Positions 40,101 through 49,585 are shown, counted from the stretch's first letter. The stretch: DNA of 64,000 bases from Avichristensenella sp031550535 (GCA_031550535.1 JAVBOM010000008.1:186001-250000), one strand, 5' to 3'. Notes: a model not told the origin generated them from the letters alone. Translations and numbers: made by a program.

Positions 40101-41631
40101 GTGTTTTTTCCGAGACCGTTGCGATCCACGCGCCCAGCCATTCAAAACTGACACCGAACTCCTTCGCGCCGGATGAAGCCTTCTGCATCGCCTTGCCGAC
40201 CTCATCGGCTCCGCTGGCGCTGGCGTCCCCCAGGTACGCCCACACGTCCGCGACACGCTGGCCTGACACGGACATCGTATTCGTTGCGGCGGTCATTAAC
40301 TGCGCGGCATCCTCAAACGCCATGGCTGAGATCTTCGCGTACTGCACCGTTGCGGTGAGCCGTTTGTTGACCTCAGCCTCTGGCAAGCCCTGCCGCCAAA
40401 ACTCTACGGCGGCGGACGCGATTTCGGTGGACGACACGCTCATCGTCTGCGTAAGCCTGCGATACGTCGCGCCCAGGTCGTTCACCTGCATCTGCGTCAT
40501 GCCGCTTACGATGCGGATTTCGTTTAGCTTGTCGTAATACTGCTGTGCATACTGTGTGGCTTCCCGCCAGAATGTCGTCAAGGCGCGGAGGGACACATAC
40601 GTCGCTGCGATCTTCACCAGCCGCGTGCCCATGCTGTCCAGCAACTGGTTCACGCCGCCAATGTTTTTTCCCGTGTCCCTAAAGACATTCGCGTGCTGGG
40701 ACTCCGCGTCGTGCGCCTTTTGCGTGATGTCCAGCAGTCGCTTGCGCGCACCTTCTTCCAGGTTCAGGGAACCGAGCTTTGCTTCGATAGCGCGGATCTC
40801 TTTCCCCGCGTCGTTCGCGTTCTGCGACCAGTACGCGCGTCCCGCTGTGTTCCCGGTCTTGGCCGCCGCGTTGTAGTTGCGGATGGCTTCGGAAAGCTGC
40901 TGATACGCCGCTCGGGTCCGGTCAATCTCCCGCGAACCCGTAAACGCTTGGGTCGCGGACTTGTCCGCCAGCGACCGCGACAACTGCGCCTCCTTGTCCG
41001 CCAGCTTCACCAACTGGGAGCGGCGCACCACCTGTTCATCAAGCAGCTTGATGGCTTCCCGCTGTTTCGCGATGTTGGCTTCCGCCTCGCCAATCCGTTC
41101 GTCCTGCCACTTCGCCTTGGGCGTGTTGTCCGGGATATTCAGGCGCTCGGCCTTGAGCCGGTTAAGCTGCTTGAGGGCGGAAAGCTGTTCCGCGTACAGC
41201 TTGTTGGCTTTCTCAATGGCCTCAGCCTGCGGGCCAATCTTGGTGATGGACCGGGCAGCAAGCTCTCCGCAACGGTAAACCTCTTTCACCTTCTGGTTGA
41301 ACTTGTCAAACCCTTCGGTCAGCGTCGATACACTGCCATCCTTGCGAATCTGCTTGGTGATCTTCGTCAGGTTCCCCAGTTTCAGCGCAGTGTCCGATAC
41401 GCTGGCGCCCATGTCGCTGGTTGCCTGCTTGGTTTCGGCGGACATTTTCTTGATCTCGTTGCGGAACGATGTCAGGAGCGAACGTACCTGCCGCTCGACC
41501 ACCGCCGTCATGTCCAGGTTGACGCCGGTGCCGAGCTCCCTGAGCATCGCGTTGGTTTCGTTCACGTCTTTCCTGAGCCGCGTCAGGTCAAGATACTATG
41601 TGCCGACCAGCTTCTCGTCGGGCTTCGGCAA
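34114..41631 (-). CDS. Tail tape-measure protein, four in-frame TAGs
   Basis: Four same-frame pieces (up to 41565, 39981, 39507 and 35472) join across TAG at codons 12, 524, 697 and 2045 into 2505 residues. Features of tape-measure proteins are a helical coiled-coil N-terminus, the region IKQKGFSEEDSTQINDIAKAL, a membrane-like hydrophobic stretch (TTAAGGITAALSGGNIGLIIAGIAGAI) and a long coiled-coil tail. It sets tail length. TTG at 41631 has GGAG at eight bases; GTG at 41640 is an alternative. Confidence 0.9.
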
Positions 41632-41811
41632 TTCACTCACTCCATTCTGGCGTTTCTTTTTGCGTATGAAAATGGTACTATGTGCTTGACTTGCAGAACC
41701 ATGATTCACTTACCGTTACCGGGGCCTTTAGGGAAGTACAGTCCAACGCAAAGTGGCGAACGGTTGTAATTGGCGAGTGCAGAAGATAGTATGCGTGATG
41801 AACGCCGAACA

Positions 41812-41840
41812 AAGGAGCCTCACGAACGTGAAGGCTCCTT
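41812..41840 (-). terminator. Terminator of the 41902 cargo gene
   Basis: AAGGAGCCTCACG pairs with CGTG-AGGCTCCTT (one bulged base), followed on the minus strand by TTTGTT. It overlaps the duplicated 3-prime end of the 43065 gene. Confidence 0.7.
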
Positions 41841-41852
41841 CTTCATATCCCG
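41833..41852. repeat. 20-bp direct repeat, left copy (other at 43093-43112)
   Basis: The 20 bases at 41833-41852 are identical to those at 43093-43112. In the right copy they encode the end of the phage gene 43065-43694 (RDMKKEP). The left copy still reads RDMKKEPSRS then TGA on the minus strand. The two copies bracket the cargo gene 41902-42897 with its promoter and terminator, which marks the insertion point. Confidence 0.8.
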
Positions 41853-41901
41853 CTTCAATTATAGCGTCACATCGGCATCAGCGAACGCACGCGCATCCAG
41901 A

Positions 41902-42897
41902 TCACGGTGTGCAGCAACTACAGGTACAGGTGCTTCCACAGAAGGATTGAATTTTACTCGGGCAACTGCAACCCGATGCGGGCTGCGAGGGCGGATTGAC
42001 GCTTGAGCCACCTGATGTATCGTACGGCGAATCCCAGATGTTGGGCAATAGGTCAACATATTCCACCGTAACGGTTTCGTCTTTCACGTCCTCCGCCTTT
42101 GGAACCTTGTTGCTCATTCGGCCTTGAACAAGTGTGATCGTGCCGATGGCGATTCCATGTTTGTCAAAAAAACCCTTCGTCTCGCCTGTGTTGTTCAGCA
42201 GAATCACGGCTTCGTCTGTGGAGAAAACCTGCTTAATGTTTGTTTCTATTGCCAACACGCTCGATGTTCCGCCCGCCGTAACCTTGCGGACAGCCCCCCC
42301 GATGATTAAGGCGCTCGCATCCCGTTCCAAGTACAGTGCGTCCAACTCCTCGCCCAGAATCACAGCAAACATACCATTGCCAATATACAGGCGCAAGTCC
42401 CCGTCGTTATCGCTGTATGCCCTGACGCCCTGCGGCAAGGCGGCACGAGTGGAATCATCATCGGCATTCCTCATTTTAAGAACCCCATCTACTATACAGT
42501 AGGATTCTTTGCCCTCATCGTTCCGGTCAAAAACCAAAATAGCCTTATTCAGTTCACATGAGCGCGCAATATCACGCCAGGTTGCGTCTGAAGGAAACAC
42601 AGTTGCGCCATCTACCACTAAAGGAAGCAACGCTTTAACGGTTTGCATGAGCTGGTTGCCATCTTTTTTTGCCATAAACTCCTGATATGCCTGCAACCGC
42701 TGATTCTTATCAGTATCAGGCGGCAGGTAACTAGGTGCGCCTTGCATTATTTCGATTAACGCGTCATATGCCCCTTTGAATCGCTCATCCTCATACTCTT
42801 TGAGTTTCTCCTCCGTAGTAAGTGCCTGCGCAGCAGGGGCGAACATTGCGGTCAACGCAAGCACAAGGATAACCGAAACCAGCCGTCTCATACTCAT
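41902..42897 (-). CDS. Secreted cargo protein with cysteine-rich C-terminus, 331 aa
   Basis: A signal peptide (MSMRRLVS, hydrophobic core, AQA near residue 25) precedes a globular domain with many short strands. The C-terminus is Ser/Pro-rich and ends with a cysteine cluster (CSCPS, CGSTCTCSCC). The family is not recognised. GAAGGGAG lies six bases before ATG. It has its own promoter and terminator and contains no TAG, unlike the phage genes on both sides. It is probably made in the lysogen and exported. Confidence 0.75.
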   Translation of the reverse strand: MSMRRLVSVILVLALTAMFAPAAQALTTEEKLKEYEDERFKGAYDALIEIMQGAPSYLPPDTDKNQRLQAYQEFMAKKDGNQLMQTVKALLPLVVDGATVFPSDATWRDIARSCELNKAILVFDRNDEGKESYCIVDGVLKMRNADDDSTRAALPQGVRAYSDNDGDLRLYIGNGMFAVILGEELDALYLERDASALIIGGAVRKVTAGGTSSVLAIETNIKQVFSTDEAVILLNNTGETKGFFDKHGIAIGTITLVQGRMSNKVPKAEDVKDETVTVEYVDLLPNIWDSPYDTSGGSSVNPPSQPASGCSCPSKIQSFCGSTCTCSCCTP

Positions 42898-43000
42898 AGC
42901 ATTCTCCCTTCATCTGGCGTGGCAAGGGAGTTCCGCAATACCTCCTGCCTTTGGGGAGACTAGCGCGCGTTCACTTGCCGGTTCATTCTCAGCACCTAAT

Positions 43001-43028
43001 ATTCTACCAGATAATGACAAGAATACAA
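43001..43028 (-). promoter_or_regulatory. Promoter of the 41902 cargo gene
   Basis: On the minus strand TTGTAT (43023-43028), a 16-base spacer and TAGAAT (43001-43006), about 100 bases before the start codon. Confidence 0.5.
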
Positions 43029-43064
43029 TGCTGTTCAAAGCCTTTCCCGACATTTCTCTTGACC

Positions 43065-43694
43065 TTACGGATGCGAATTTCTCTGGAACGGAGGCTCCTT
43101 CTTCATATCCCGTTTCGCAAACGGAATCATCCCGGCCCTTGCCATCTGCCCCGGCGTCTGCGGCTTCTGCTGAAACGCGGCCAGCATGTCAATCATCCGG
43201 CTGTTGATGCCCTCCGCCTTTGCAACGGAAGTCATCAAGTCCTCGTCCCCGAGCAGACTGCCGAACGATTTCATCACCTTGTGCGCAAGCGAATGCTGCT
43301 TCTCAAACGTCGCCGCCGCCGCGTCCTTGATGTGCCTGTAGATTTTCTCCACCTGCCCAAGGTCAGGGGCCAGCATTCCGTATAGGGCGTCCAGCGCCCC
43401 GTGCGATTCCAGCAGGTCGTATAGCTGATACCAGCCCTCCTCACCCTCGAAGGTGGACAAGTCCAGGTCGGTGTAGTATTTCATCATCAGGACGACGAGC
43501 ACCACTTCGTAGGTGTAGCCCTCGTACACAATCCCGGCATCCTCGTCAAACACCAGCGCGGCCTCCGCCAAGTCCAGCGCCATCCAGGTCTTCGCCTTGC
43601 ACGGCAGCACGCGCCGGTAGTGTATCTCCGCGTCGCCCAAAGCGAGCACATCGCTTCTGTCGTAGTAGCCTTCCTTGGTTTTCATCGCTTCCAT
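43065..43694 (-). CDS. Phage tail-assembly region protein, 209 aa
   Basis: This protein of unknown family lies between the gpG/gpGT chaperones and the tape measure, where phages often encode a further assembly protein. It is acidic and helical, with a Gln/Pro-rich end. GGGAGGG precedes the ATG. Its last codons (PFQRNSHP) appear to have been changed by the cargo insertion, because the duplicate at 41833 preserves a different ending. Confidence 0.65.
   Translation of the reverse strand: MEAMKTKEGYYDRSDVLALGDAEIHYRRVLPCKAKTWMALDLAEAALVFDEDAGIVYEGYTYEVVLVVLMMKYYTDLDLSTFEGEEGWYQLYDLLESHGALDALYGMLAPDLGQVEKIYRHIKDAAAATFEKQHSLAHKVMKSFGSLLGDEDLMTSVAKAEGINSRMIDMLAAFQQKPQTPGQMARAGMIPFAKRDMKKEPPFQRNSHP
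43093..43112. repeat. 20-bp direct repeat, right copy (other at 41833-41852)
   Basis: This copy lies within the 3-prime end of the 43065-43694 gene. See the left copy for the interpretation. Confidence 0.8.
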
Positions 43695-43697
43695 GTG

Positions 43698-44461
43698 TTA
43701 CCCTCCCAGTATTTTGATGTCAGCGCCAGATAGGAAACCCGCAAGCCCTTTGTCCTTGCCGCCCTTTCCGTGCGCACCCTGCATGTTGAACGGGTTGCTT
43801 TCGGATATGAGCTCCCAACTCTTTTCCATGAACGAGTTCCCGGCGTAGTTGATAATGGCATCGTAGTGCAGCTTGTGCCCAAGCTCTGCCAGCACATCCT
43901 CGAAAAATACGAACGACATCCCGTTGATTTCATCCTCGTTTACCACGCCAAGGTGCGCGGCGATTAACGCGACGGCGCGGTCGAGGGTAATTCCCTGGCC
44001 GTCGCCAGCAGTTTTTTTTGATGGTCCTCTTTATCGGTAATCCTGTTGACTCTCTTGAAAATGGACAGCTACCGTTCAATGGTTTCGGTGTCCATCTCGT
44101 CGTAGCAGGCGCGGACAAACGGCTCATCATCCAGCACCGCGATGAGCCAGTCGAACACGGCCTTGTCGCCGTCTCGCTCGTCGTCCTCGCCAAACGCGCC
44201 GGCCTCCATCGCCAGCACATCGGTCAACGGGTAGATGTCCAGCAGCTTGTACAGCGTCGCGGTGCGGTTGCGCTGGTATTTCAGCTTGGTGGGTTTCACT
44301 TCCACCAAGGTATCGCCAATCATGATTGTGTTCTCCGGCGCGCCGCCCTTTGGCATCTTGCGTTGGCTCTGCTTTTCGGATGGCAGCTTTTTCTCTTTTC
44401 GTCCGTGGGCGGGAAGCGATAGGGCTTCTTCCGTTCCTTGGGGTATCGCCTTTTTTTCCAT
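43698..44461 (-). CDS. Tail assembly chaperone gpGT by -1 frameshift
   Basis: The gpT-like frame (43698-44030) lacks a good start of its own and continues gpG after a -1 shift at the A8 run (44012-44019). The fusion would be 254 residues: 150 from gpG, then TAGDGQGITL and a helical region ending ADIKILGG. In lambda-like phages gpG and gpGT are made in fixed ratio and bind the tape measure during tail assembly. It also needs the TAG at 44069 to be read. Confidence 0.75.
43964..44461 (-). CDS. Tail assembly chaperone gpG, one in-frame TAG
   Basis: This 165-residue zero-frame product reads through TAG at 44069-44071 (codon 131), continues LSIFKRVNRITDKED, passes the slippery run and stops at TAA (43964). 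It lies between the major tail protein and the tape measure, as expected for gpG. GAGGAGG is six bases before ATG at 44461. The first 30 residues are Lys/Glu/Pro-rich. Confidence 0.8.
44009..44020 (-). promoter_or_regulatory. Slippery sequence for -1 ribosomal frameshift
   Basis: On the minus strand CAAAAAAAAC is read in the gpG frame as CAA AAA AAA CTG. This provides A-AAA-AAA for a tandem Lys-tRNA slip of -1 into the gpT frame. Its position at the gpG/gpT junction is exactly as in other siphophages. Confidence 0.8.
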
Positions 44462-44548
44462 GCGGCGCCTCCTCGCGTCTTGTTATTATTTGGGAATCTC
44501 ATCCACGCGCGATACGTCTTATTGGTATCACCCGAAGGAGGTGTTGAA

Positions 44549-45340
44549 ATGAAAAAAGTATTTGCCGTTGGTATTGTGTTGGTGCTGATGGGGTCTCTGG
44601 CATTCAGTCCGGCCATGGCGTTTTCGTTGGAATCGCAGGTGCCGGAACTCTCTGTGACTGCCGATGGGATTATCCTCCCGTCCACGATGGGGCTGAACAT
44701 ATGGAACGGAGCCATGGTAGACCGGGCGGATACGCTGGAAAGTCTTGCCAAGGGAACCGAAGAACTGCCGTATGTGCCGCTTGGTACGCCGATACATTTC
44801 ACGTTTGATGGCGATGCACCTGACCGAATGGCCCTGACCGGCTATGTGCTCAATGAGGACGGGACACAAAAGTATTGGGTGGATGTCCCGCAGGACGAAT
44901 TACCGTTCACTTTTGAAGATGGCGAGGGCAGTTTCCCTTTGCCCGGCAACTTTCTCACCATGCTCAGTTCTGACAGCCGCGACTATGAGGCCGGGCAATC
45001 CATTCAGGGGTTCAAGCTCACCTGCGCATGGGGTGAGAACGAGTGCGAGTACGCTTTTATGCTGCGCACGGATGCTGGCATTTGGGAAGACCCGGCGCAA
45101 GGGGTCGGCAAGATTTCATCTGATACGCCTGTCCGTATCACGGGCGCGATCCTGGACGCGACGATGAACACCATAAAAATCCGTGCGGAGGATGGGCGCA
45201 CCCTGGCGTTCTCGACGGTTGATGCCGACAAAACCAAGTGCAAAGGTTTGATCCTGGGGTCCAGCGTCGATGTGTTCTACACCGGCGAAATCATTGACGA
45301 GGACACATCCGGGGCTGTGGTGACGGCCTTGGTTCAGTGA
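44549..45340 (+). CDS. Secreted cargo protein, 263 aa
   Basis: A clear signal peptide (MKKVFAVGIVLVLMGS, AMA near residue 24) leads a beta-rich domain without recognised motifs. It is on the strand opposite to the phage genes, between the tail chaperones and the major tail protein. AAGGAGG precedes the ATG, and a strong terminator follows the TGA. No TAG. Likely a lysogen-expressed exported protein similar in style to others in region 1. Confidence 0.75.
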   Translation: MKKVFAVGIVLVLMGSLAFSPAMAFSLESQVPELSVTADGIILPSTMGLNIWNGAMVDRADTLESLAKGTEELPYVPLGTPIHFTFDGDAPDRMALTGYVLNEDGTQKYWVDVPQDELPFTFEDGEGSFPLPGNFLTMLSSDSRDYEAGQSIQGFKLTCAWGENECEYAFMLRTDAGIWEDPAQGVGKISSDTPVRITGAILDATMNTIKIRAEDGRTLAFSTVDADKTKCKGLILGSSVDVFYTGEIIDEDTSGAVVTALVQ

Positions 45341-45356
45341 ACCCACCCCGGCTTTG

Positions 45357-45384
45357 GAGAGGCGCGGTATTGCCCGCGCCTCTC
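45357..45384. terminator. Bidirectional terminator
   Basis: An 11-bp stem, GAGAGGCGCGG with CCGCGCCTCTC, lies between the convergent cargo gene (ends 45340) and major tail gene (ends 45400), followed on the plus strand by TGTTTC. Confidence 0.8.
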
Positions 45385-45399
45385 TGTTTCATACCTTTC

Positions 45400-46236
45400 T
45401 TACCAGTCAGACGCACCCTGCGTCGGCGTGGTCACAATGTTGCCGCTGCCGTCCAGCGGCTCATACGTCAAGGCGTACATCTGGTCGTTCGCGGTCTTCG
45501 GGTCAACGGCGCTGAACGTAATGCTGTTCGTCGCAGCCGTTTTATACGAGGTATCAAAACCTGGGAATGCGGTCACGCGCACGCGCGGCAACTCCATGTG
45601 CAACCAGCCTTTGACGGAGCTCTGCGCGACATCGGAACCGTCGCTGTACACAGGCCAGTGGACGCACAGGCTGCCGGTCGCCGTCTTGTTGCTGGTCTGC
45701 ACGGTCGTCACGCTCGCGCTCACCACCCTGCGGCGGTACGCCACGCGCATCATGTCGCCCTCTTTGCAGTCATCCGTGAAGAAGGTGATCGTGGTTTTGG
45801 CGGCGCCACCCGTACCCTGCGTCACGGTGAACTTCCCGGTTTCCGGCGTCTCTTCCGTCGCTTCCGTGAACCCCTTGATCTTGATGCTCCCTTCCTTGGT
45901 CTGGTAGGGGATCTCAATCGTCAGCCCAGCGCCCACCTGAAAGTTTCGGCTTTCGAGCGTGCTGGTGTCTTTCTTCGTGATCGGCACACCATGCGACATA
46001 CTGAACAGGTCCATCGTGAATTTGGCGCTGCTGAAGGACATCTCCTATGTGGCGTCGGTCGGAATGTAGGCGAGCGGGTAGTTTCCTGTGCCTCCTGTAA
46101 TCGTCAGCGTGTTGCTCGTCTCGGACATGTTCGCGGTGCTGACTTCGTAGTAGCTGAACACCTCACCGTCGCTCCGCGCGAAATCAAGATTCGGCACGTC
46201 GGCGATGTATCCGCCAATTTGCTCCACATAAATCAT
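45400..46236 (-). CDS. Major tail protein, one in-frame TAG
   Basis: Two same-frame pieces join across TAG at 46045-46047 (codon 64) into 278 residues, beta-rich and typical in size for a siphovirus tail-tube protein. It lies between the tail terminator and the gpG chaperone. GGGAGG precedes ATG at 46236. A standard-code product would lack the first 65 residues. Confidence 0.8.
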
Positions 46237-46251
46237 TTGGTTTCCTCCCTG

Positions 46252-46719
46252 TTAATACGTTTGCTTATAAGAAAAGACAGCGTGATACCGTCTGTATCCC
46301 ACCGTCTTCGCCCCCAGGTGATAGTCATCTTCATAGGTGAACCGCAGGCAACACACATACGTACTGCCCGTCAATAGCTCCTTGAGCCGCTGGAATATCA
46401 GCTTGTCCCGCCGTTGCAGCCTGTCGTTCGTCGCTGTGTGCAGCACGTCGTTTCGGACATAGATGTCAAACTCCAGCTTCTTCTTCGTGATGTGCGGGTC
46501 GCCCAGCTTCGCGCCTTCCGTTTCGTAGTAGATGACCCTGACATCCTCATCCTTCACCAGTTCGTCCGGCAGCGCGTCTTCGATGAAATACCGGTCGATA
46601 AACGCCTTGATGTTCTCCCTGTCTTTCACGGGGATCAGCATCAGGTCTTTCAGGGCTGGGTCAGGGAATATCACGTCACGCAGCACATCGTTCCATCTGT
46701 CATGCCAAGTGATTTTCAC
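46252..46719 (-). CDS. Tail terminator-like protein, 155 aa
   Basis: Position (between the gp10-like and major tail genes) and size fit the tail terminator, which caps the tail tube at the head. The GTG start overlaps the TGA of the upstream gene (GTGA), so translation is coupled. The sequence includes RVIYYETEGAKLGDPH. The assignment rests mainly on gene order. No TAG. Confidence 0.65.
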   Translation of the reverse strand: MKITWHDRWNDVLRDVIFPDPALKDLMLIPVKDRENIKAFIDRYFIEDALPDELVKDEDVRVIYYETEGAKLGDPHITKKKLEFDIYVRNDVLHTATNDRLQRRDKLIFQRLKELLTGSTYVCCLRFTYEDDYHLGAKTVGYRRYHAVFSYKQTY

Positions 46720-47279
46720 GGCGGATTCACCCGCACCTTCTCCGTGAACACACGGCTCGGCAGGTACTCAAATGCCTTTACCAGCATCTCGCCGTACTCG
46801 GTTTCTGCCCGCCGCATCGCATTGCCGATAAAGAGATTGCCCTTTTGATTGAACTCGTCGGGGAGCTCTTGTGTGATTGTGGAGCCGGATGGATGCTTGC
46901 CCGTCAGGTCGTCATTCCACACATTGCGGCCTTCCGGCCCTTGCAGTATCTTTGTGCCGCCGCCCTCCGCCTTGTCGCCGGAGCCATAAGCGATGAGCAT
47001 CGCCCGCACCTTGTCCGCCTCGTTTGATGGGCTGTATCCAAAGTCCATGGAGATGCCGTCCTCCGTCACTGCCGTCGCAACATGGCGCAGGTTCCGTTCC
47101 ACCTCGTCCCGCCACGCGGGCTTGCCCGGTGCGCCACCGTGCGTCGTCATGTGAAGCTCCTGTGCCATCAAGTCGAGGAGCGTGTCGCCTTCCAGCTTCA
47201 GCGCCGATTCCGCACGCCGGGTCAAGTCGTCCATCTACGCGCCTGTGTCCAGTGAAATCCTGTTGCACCGCCCGTTCAT
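46716..47279 (-). CDS. HK97 gp10-like head-tail component, one in-frame TAG
   Basis: This 187-residue product begins at ATG 47279, overlapping the TGA of the upstream gene and preceded by GGGGAGG. TAG at 47235-47237 is codon 15. The later ATG at 47234 has no ribosome site, so the TAG-containing start is the real one. Segments such as HMTTHGGAPGKPAWRDEV fit gp10-like proteins by size and order. Confidence 0.7.
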
Positions 47280-48052
47280 TCGCGGTCCTCCCCGGCCGAT
47301 TTTCTCGCCACCAAGTTTATCAATCCGTACACCTTGTCAATGTCCACTTCGCTCTCCATCAGGTGAACGATGTGATAGGTGCTGTGCATCAGCGTAAACT
47401 TGTCGTTGATGCGCAGATTCTTCGTCCTGTCGTTGTACTGCATCTGGCACGTCAGCAAGTGGTCAGGGAACACGCCCGGTGTGTTGTACGCCGTCGCGTA
47501 GTCTGGCCGCCCCGCGTACTCGGAGTAGGAGCACGGTATCATTGGCGCGATCACCTTGCTGTGCGCAGGTTCCAGCACATACCCGCGCGGGTCCAGCACC
47601 TCGTCCACATCGCGTGTGAACTCAACGAAAGCGTTGCACTGCACGGCCTGGCTGCTCTGGTTGTTGGGGTTGCGCTGCACAGCCCAGTTGAGCATCAGCA
47701 TAAGGCCATCCTCGCGAATCAGGATATCGCCCTTGCGGATGTCCACCCGTGTGTGGGTTTTGAAGTTGCTGTTCACGTCTGAGTTATTGATTTTGCTTTT
47801 CCACGATATTGCGAAATACATAGCCCGTAAAAACTCCGCTTCGTAGTCAGCGGCCTCCCGCGCGTACCAGTCGCGAACCAGTTCAAAGGTGAAATTTGTC
47901 CCCGGCATGTCTGTCATAAGCCACTTTTCAAAGTCAGCCTGTATCGTCGCCGGTATCCGAAACGACTTTGTGGTAGCGGCGGGCTGGAACGCAGGCACCG
48001 CAAACGCGCCATCCGCGCCGTCAGGACGCCGATGCGTCGGGGTACGATCCAT
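47276..48052 (-). CDS. Head completion or minor capsid protein, 258 aa
   Basis: It follows the gp6-like connector. ATG at 48052 is chosen because GGAGG is seven bases before it; the ATG two codons earlier is too close to that site. The protein has a central YAISWKSKINNSD region and no membrane segments. Function is from gene order (head closure) only. Confidence 0.55.
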   Translation of the reverse strand: MDRTPTHRRPDGADGAFAVPAFQPAATTKSFRIPATIQADFEKWLMTDMPGTNFTFELVRDWYAREAADYEAEFLRAMYFAISWKSKINNSDVNSNFKTHTRVDIRKGDILIREDGLMLMLNWAVQRNPNNQSSQAVQCNAFVEFTRDVDEVLDPRGYVLEPAHSKVIAPMIPCSYSEYAGRPDYATAYNTPGVFPDHLLTCQMQYNDRTKNLRINDKFTLMHSTYHIVHLMESEVDIDKVYGLINLVARKSAGEDRE

Positions 48053-48065
48053 AGGCATCCCTCCA

Positions 48066-48488
48066 TCAAAGCAGGCTGTACCGCGCCATCTTGTAGTAGA
48101 TAATGCGCTGCTGGTTTTCAAGCTCCTGGATCGTCGCGGCCAGGTTGGCAAACGGTTTGTCCGCGTTTGTCACCGTCAGGGCGTCCGTGCTGTAGCCGAA
48201 CGTGTTGTTCACATCGGTTTGGATTTTGCGGAAGAACGCAATCTCCGCCGTCACCAGCACGAACTCGGTTTCATCCGCCGCGAGGCTTCCGTCAAACCGG
48301 AACGGTACATCGTGCCGCCGCTTTATCATGCTGTCTCCAAACAGCGCGGCGCGCCCGGTCATCACGAACAGCCGCCGCAGTGCCGCTTCAATCATCCCGC
48401 AGTAGTCCTCATCGGCCAGCGCGTTCGGCGTCTGCTGCCACTCTGTCCGCTTCCTGAGCTCCGCCGCCAGCCGCCGTATGTTCTCCAT
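48066..48488 (-). CDS. Head-tail connector (gp6-like), 140 aa
   Basis: Helical protein with the segment EDYCGMIEAALRRLFVMTG near the N-terminus, which resembles gp6-type connectors that bind the portal. AAGGAGG precedes the ATG. It lies between the capsid and tail genes. No TAG. Confidence 0.65.
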   Translation of the reverse strand: MENIRRLAAELRKRTEWQQTPNALADEDYCGMIEAALRRLFVMTGRAALFGDSMIKRRHDVPFRFDGSLAADETEFVLVTAEIAFFRKIQTDVNNTFGYSTDALTVTNADKPFANLAATIQELENQQRIIYYKMARYSLL

Positions 48489-48500
48489 CGCGCGCCCTCC

Positions 48501-48932
48501 TTACGACGGTTCCATCGTCTGCAACATCTCGCGGTCCGGCATTTTTTCTTGCAGCAGTTGCAGCTTGCTCGCCGGCAGATCCATCGTCATGGCGATGGCG
48601 TACACCTCGTCCAACAGGTACGGCGCCTGAACCGAATCCAGCCATGCCTTCGCCTGCTGCACACGCCCCGCAAGCTGTTTGCGGATTTCAGCCTCACCAA
48701 ACAGCGGGCTGGCCGTATCCGCGATAAACCCAAGCTCCACAGCCAACGCCCGGTCTTCCAGCCGCAGTTGTCGCTCTCCGGTGAACAATTTGGGCGCGAC
48801 ACCGGCCAGATACTCTATCTCCTCAATGGGCAGCAGTACGAACGAATCGCGCTTCACCACCCGCTCCGTGCCGTTGGAGAGGGTGAGGCCGATGTCATAC
48901 CGCCTGCCGTTCAATACCTTGATCTTGTCCAT
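48501..48932 (-). CDS. Phage head-region protein, 143 aa
   Basis: A protein of unknown family that begins DKIKVLNGRRYDIGL and has a helical C-terminal half. AAGGAGG lies seven bases before ATG. It is the first late gene after the nitroreductase cargo gene. Position suggests a head-assembly role. Confidence 0.55.
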   Translation of the reverse strand: MDKIKVLNGRRYDIGLTLSNGTERVVKRDSFVLLPIEEIEYLAGVAPKLFTGERQLRLEDRALAVELGFIADTASPLFGEAEIRKQLAGRVQQAKAWLDSVQAPYLLDEVYAIAMTMDLPASKLQLLQEKMPDREMLQTMEPS

Positions 48933-48962
48933 GGGACACCTCCTTGAAAAGCTCCCGCATCC

Positions 48963-48991
48963 TTGAACAAGGCGGGCGCTCGTAGTATCAT
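48963..48991 (+). promoter_or_regulatory. Promoter of the nitroreductase gene
   Basis: TTGAAC (48963-48968), a 17-base spacer and TATCAT (48986-48991), 30 bases before the start codon. Confidence 0.65.
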
Positions 48992-49021
48992 AGTGAAAAC
49001 AAATGATGGGGGTAGACTTAG

Positions 49022-49585
49022 ATGAACAGCACCTTAACCGCTATCGCGGAACGGTTTTCCTGCCGCGCGTTCACGGAGCAAGTGCCGTCAGACACCGACC
49101 TTCAGGCCATCGCGCAAGCGGCGATTCAGTCGCCAAGCGGCATGAACCGCCAGAACTGGCACATCATCGTCGTCAAAAACAAGGCGATCATTGATGAGAT
49201 GGATGAAGCCGGAATGAGCAGACTGTCCGCCATGCCGGACAAGTCAATGTATGAGCGCATCCAGTCCAGGGGTGGCAGGCTCTATTACAACGCTCCCTGC
49301 ATGATGGTCGTCGCCATCAAGCAGTCCACGCCGCCCGGCGCGGAACTCATCGATTGCGGCATCGTGGCGCAGAACATCGTCCTTGCAGCAACGTCGCTCG
49401 GTATCGCGAACTTGCACTGTGGCTTTGTAGGTTTCGCTTTTGCCGGGGACCGCGCGCAGGAGTTCAAAAAGAAACTTCAGTTCCCCGAAGGGTATGAGTG
49501 CGGCATGGGCGTGCTGCTCGGCTACGCTAAAGAACCCGCGTCCCCGCATGCGCCCGACCAACAGAAAATCACCTGGATCGAATAA
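49022..49585 (+). CDS. Nitroreductase-family flavoprotein (cargo)
   Basis: The 187-residue protein has the FMN-binding nitroreductase pattern: RFSCRAFTEQ at the N-terminus, SPSGMNRQNWHI, and later GYECGMGVLLGYAKE. Such enzymes reduce nitro compounds or quinones with NAD(P)H. It lies on the plus strand between the head gene 48501 and the major capsid gene, with its own promoter and terminator. It has no TAG and ends in TAA. Confidence 0.9.
   Translation: MNSTLTAIAERFSCRAFTEQVPSDTDLQAIAQAAIQSPSGMNRQNWHIIVVKNKAIIDEMDEAGMSRLSAMPDKSMYERIQSRGGRLYYNAPCMMVVAIKQSTPPGAELIDCGIVAQNIVLAATSLGIANLHCGFVGFAFAGDRAQEFKKKLQFPEGYECGMGVLLGYAKEPASPHAPDQQKITWIE

Noticed and set aside
43964..44461. TAG (44069) as the normal stop of gpG
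   Set aside because: Stopping there would make the slippery run and the gpT frame unreachable, while reading on gives the expected gpG/gpGT layout.
47237..47279. Start of the gp10-like gene at the later ATG 47234, avoiding the TAG
   Set aside because: That ATG lacks a ribosome site, whereas ATG 47279 has GGGGAGG and overlaps the upstream stop.
47889..48947. Plus-strand frame of 352 codons
   Set aside because: It lies opposite three head genes that have good ribosome sites, and its composition is that of an antisense frame.
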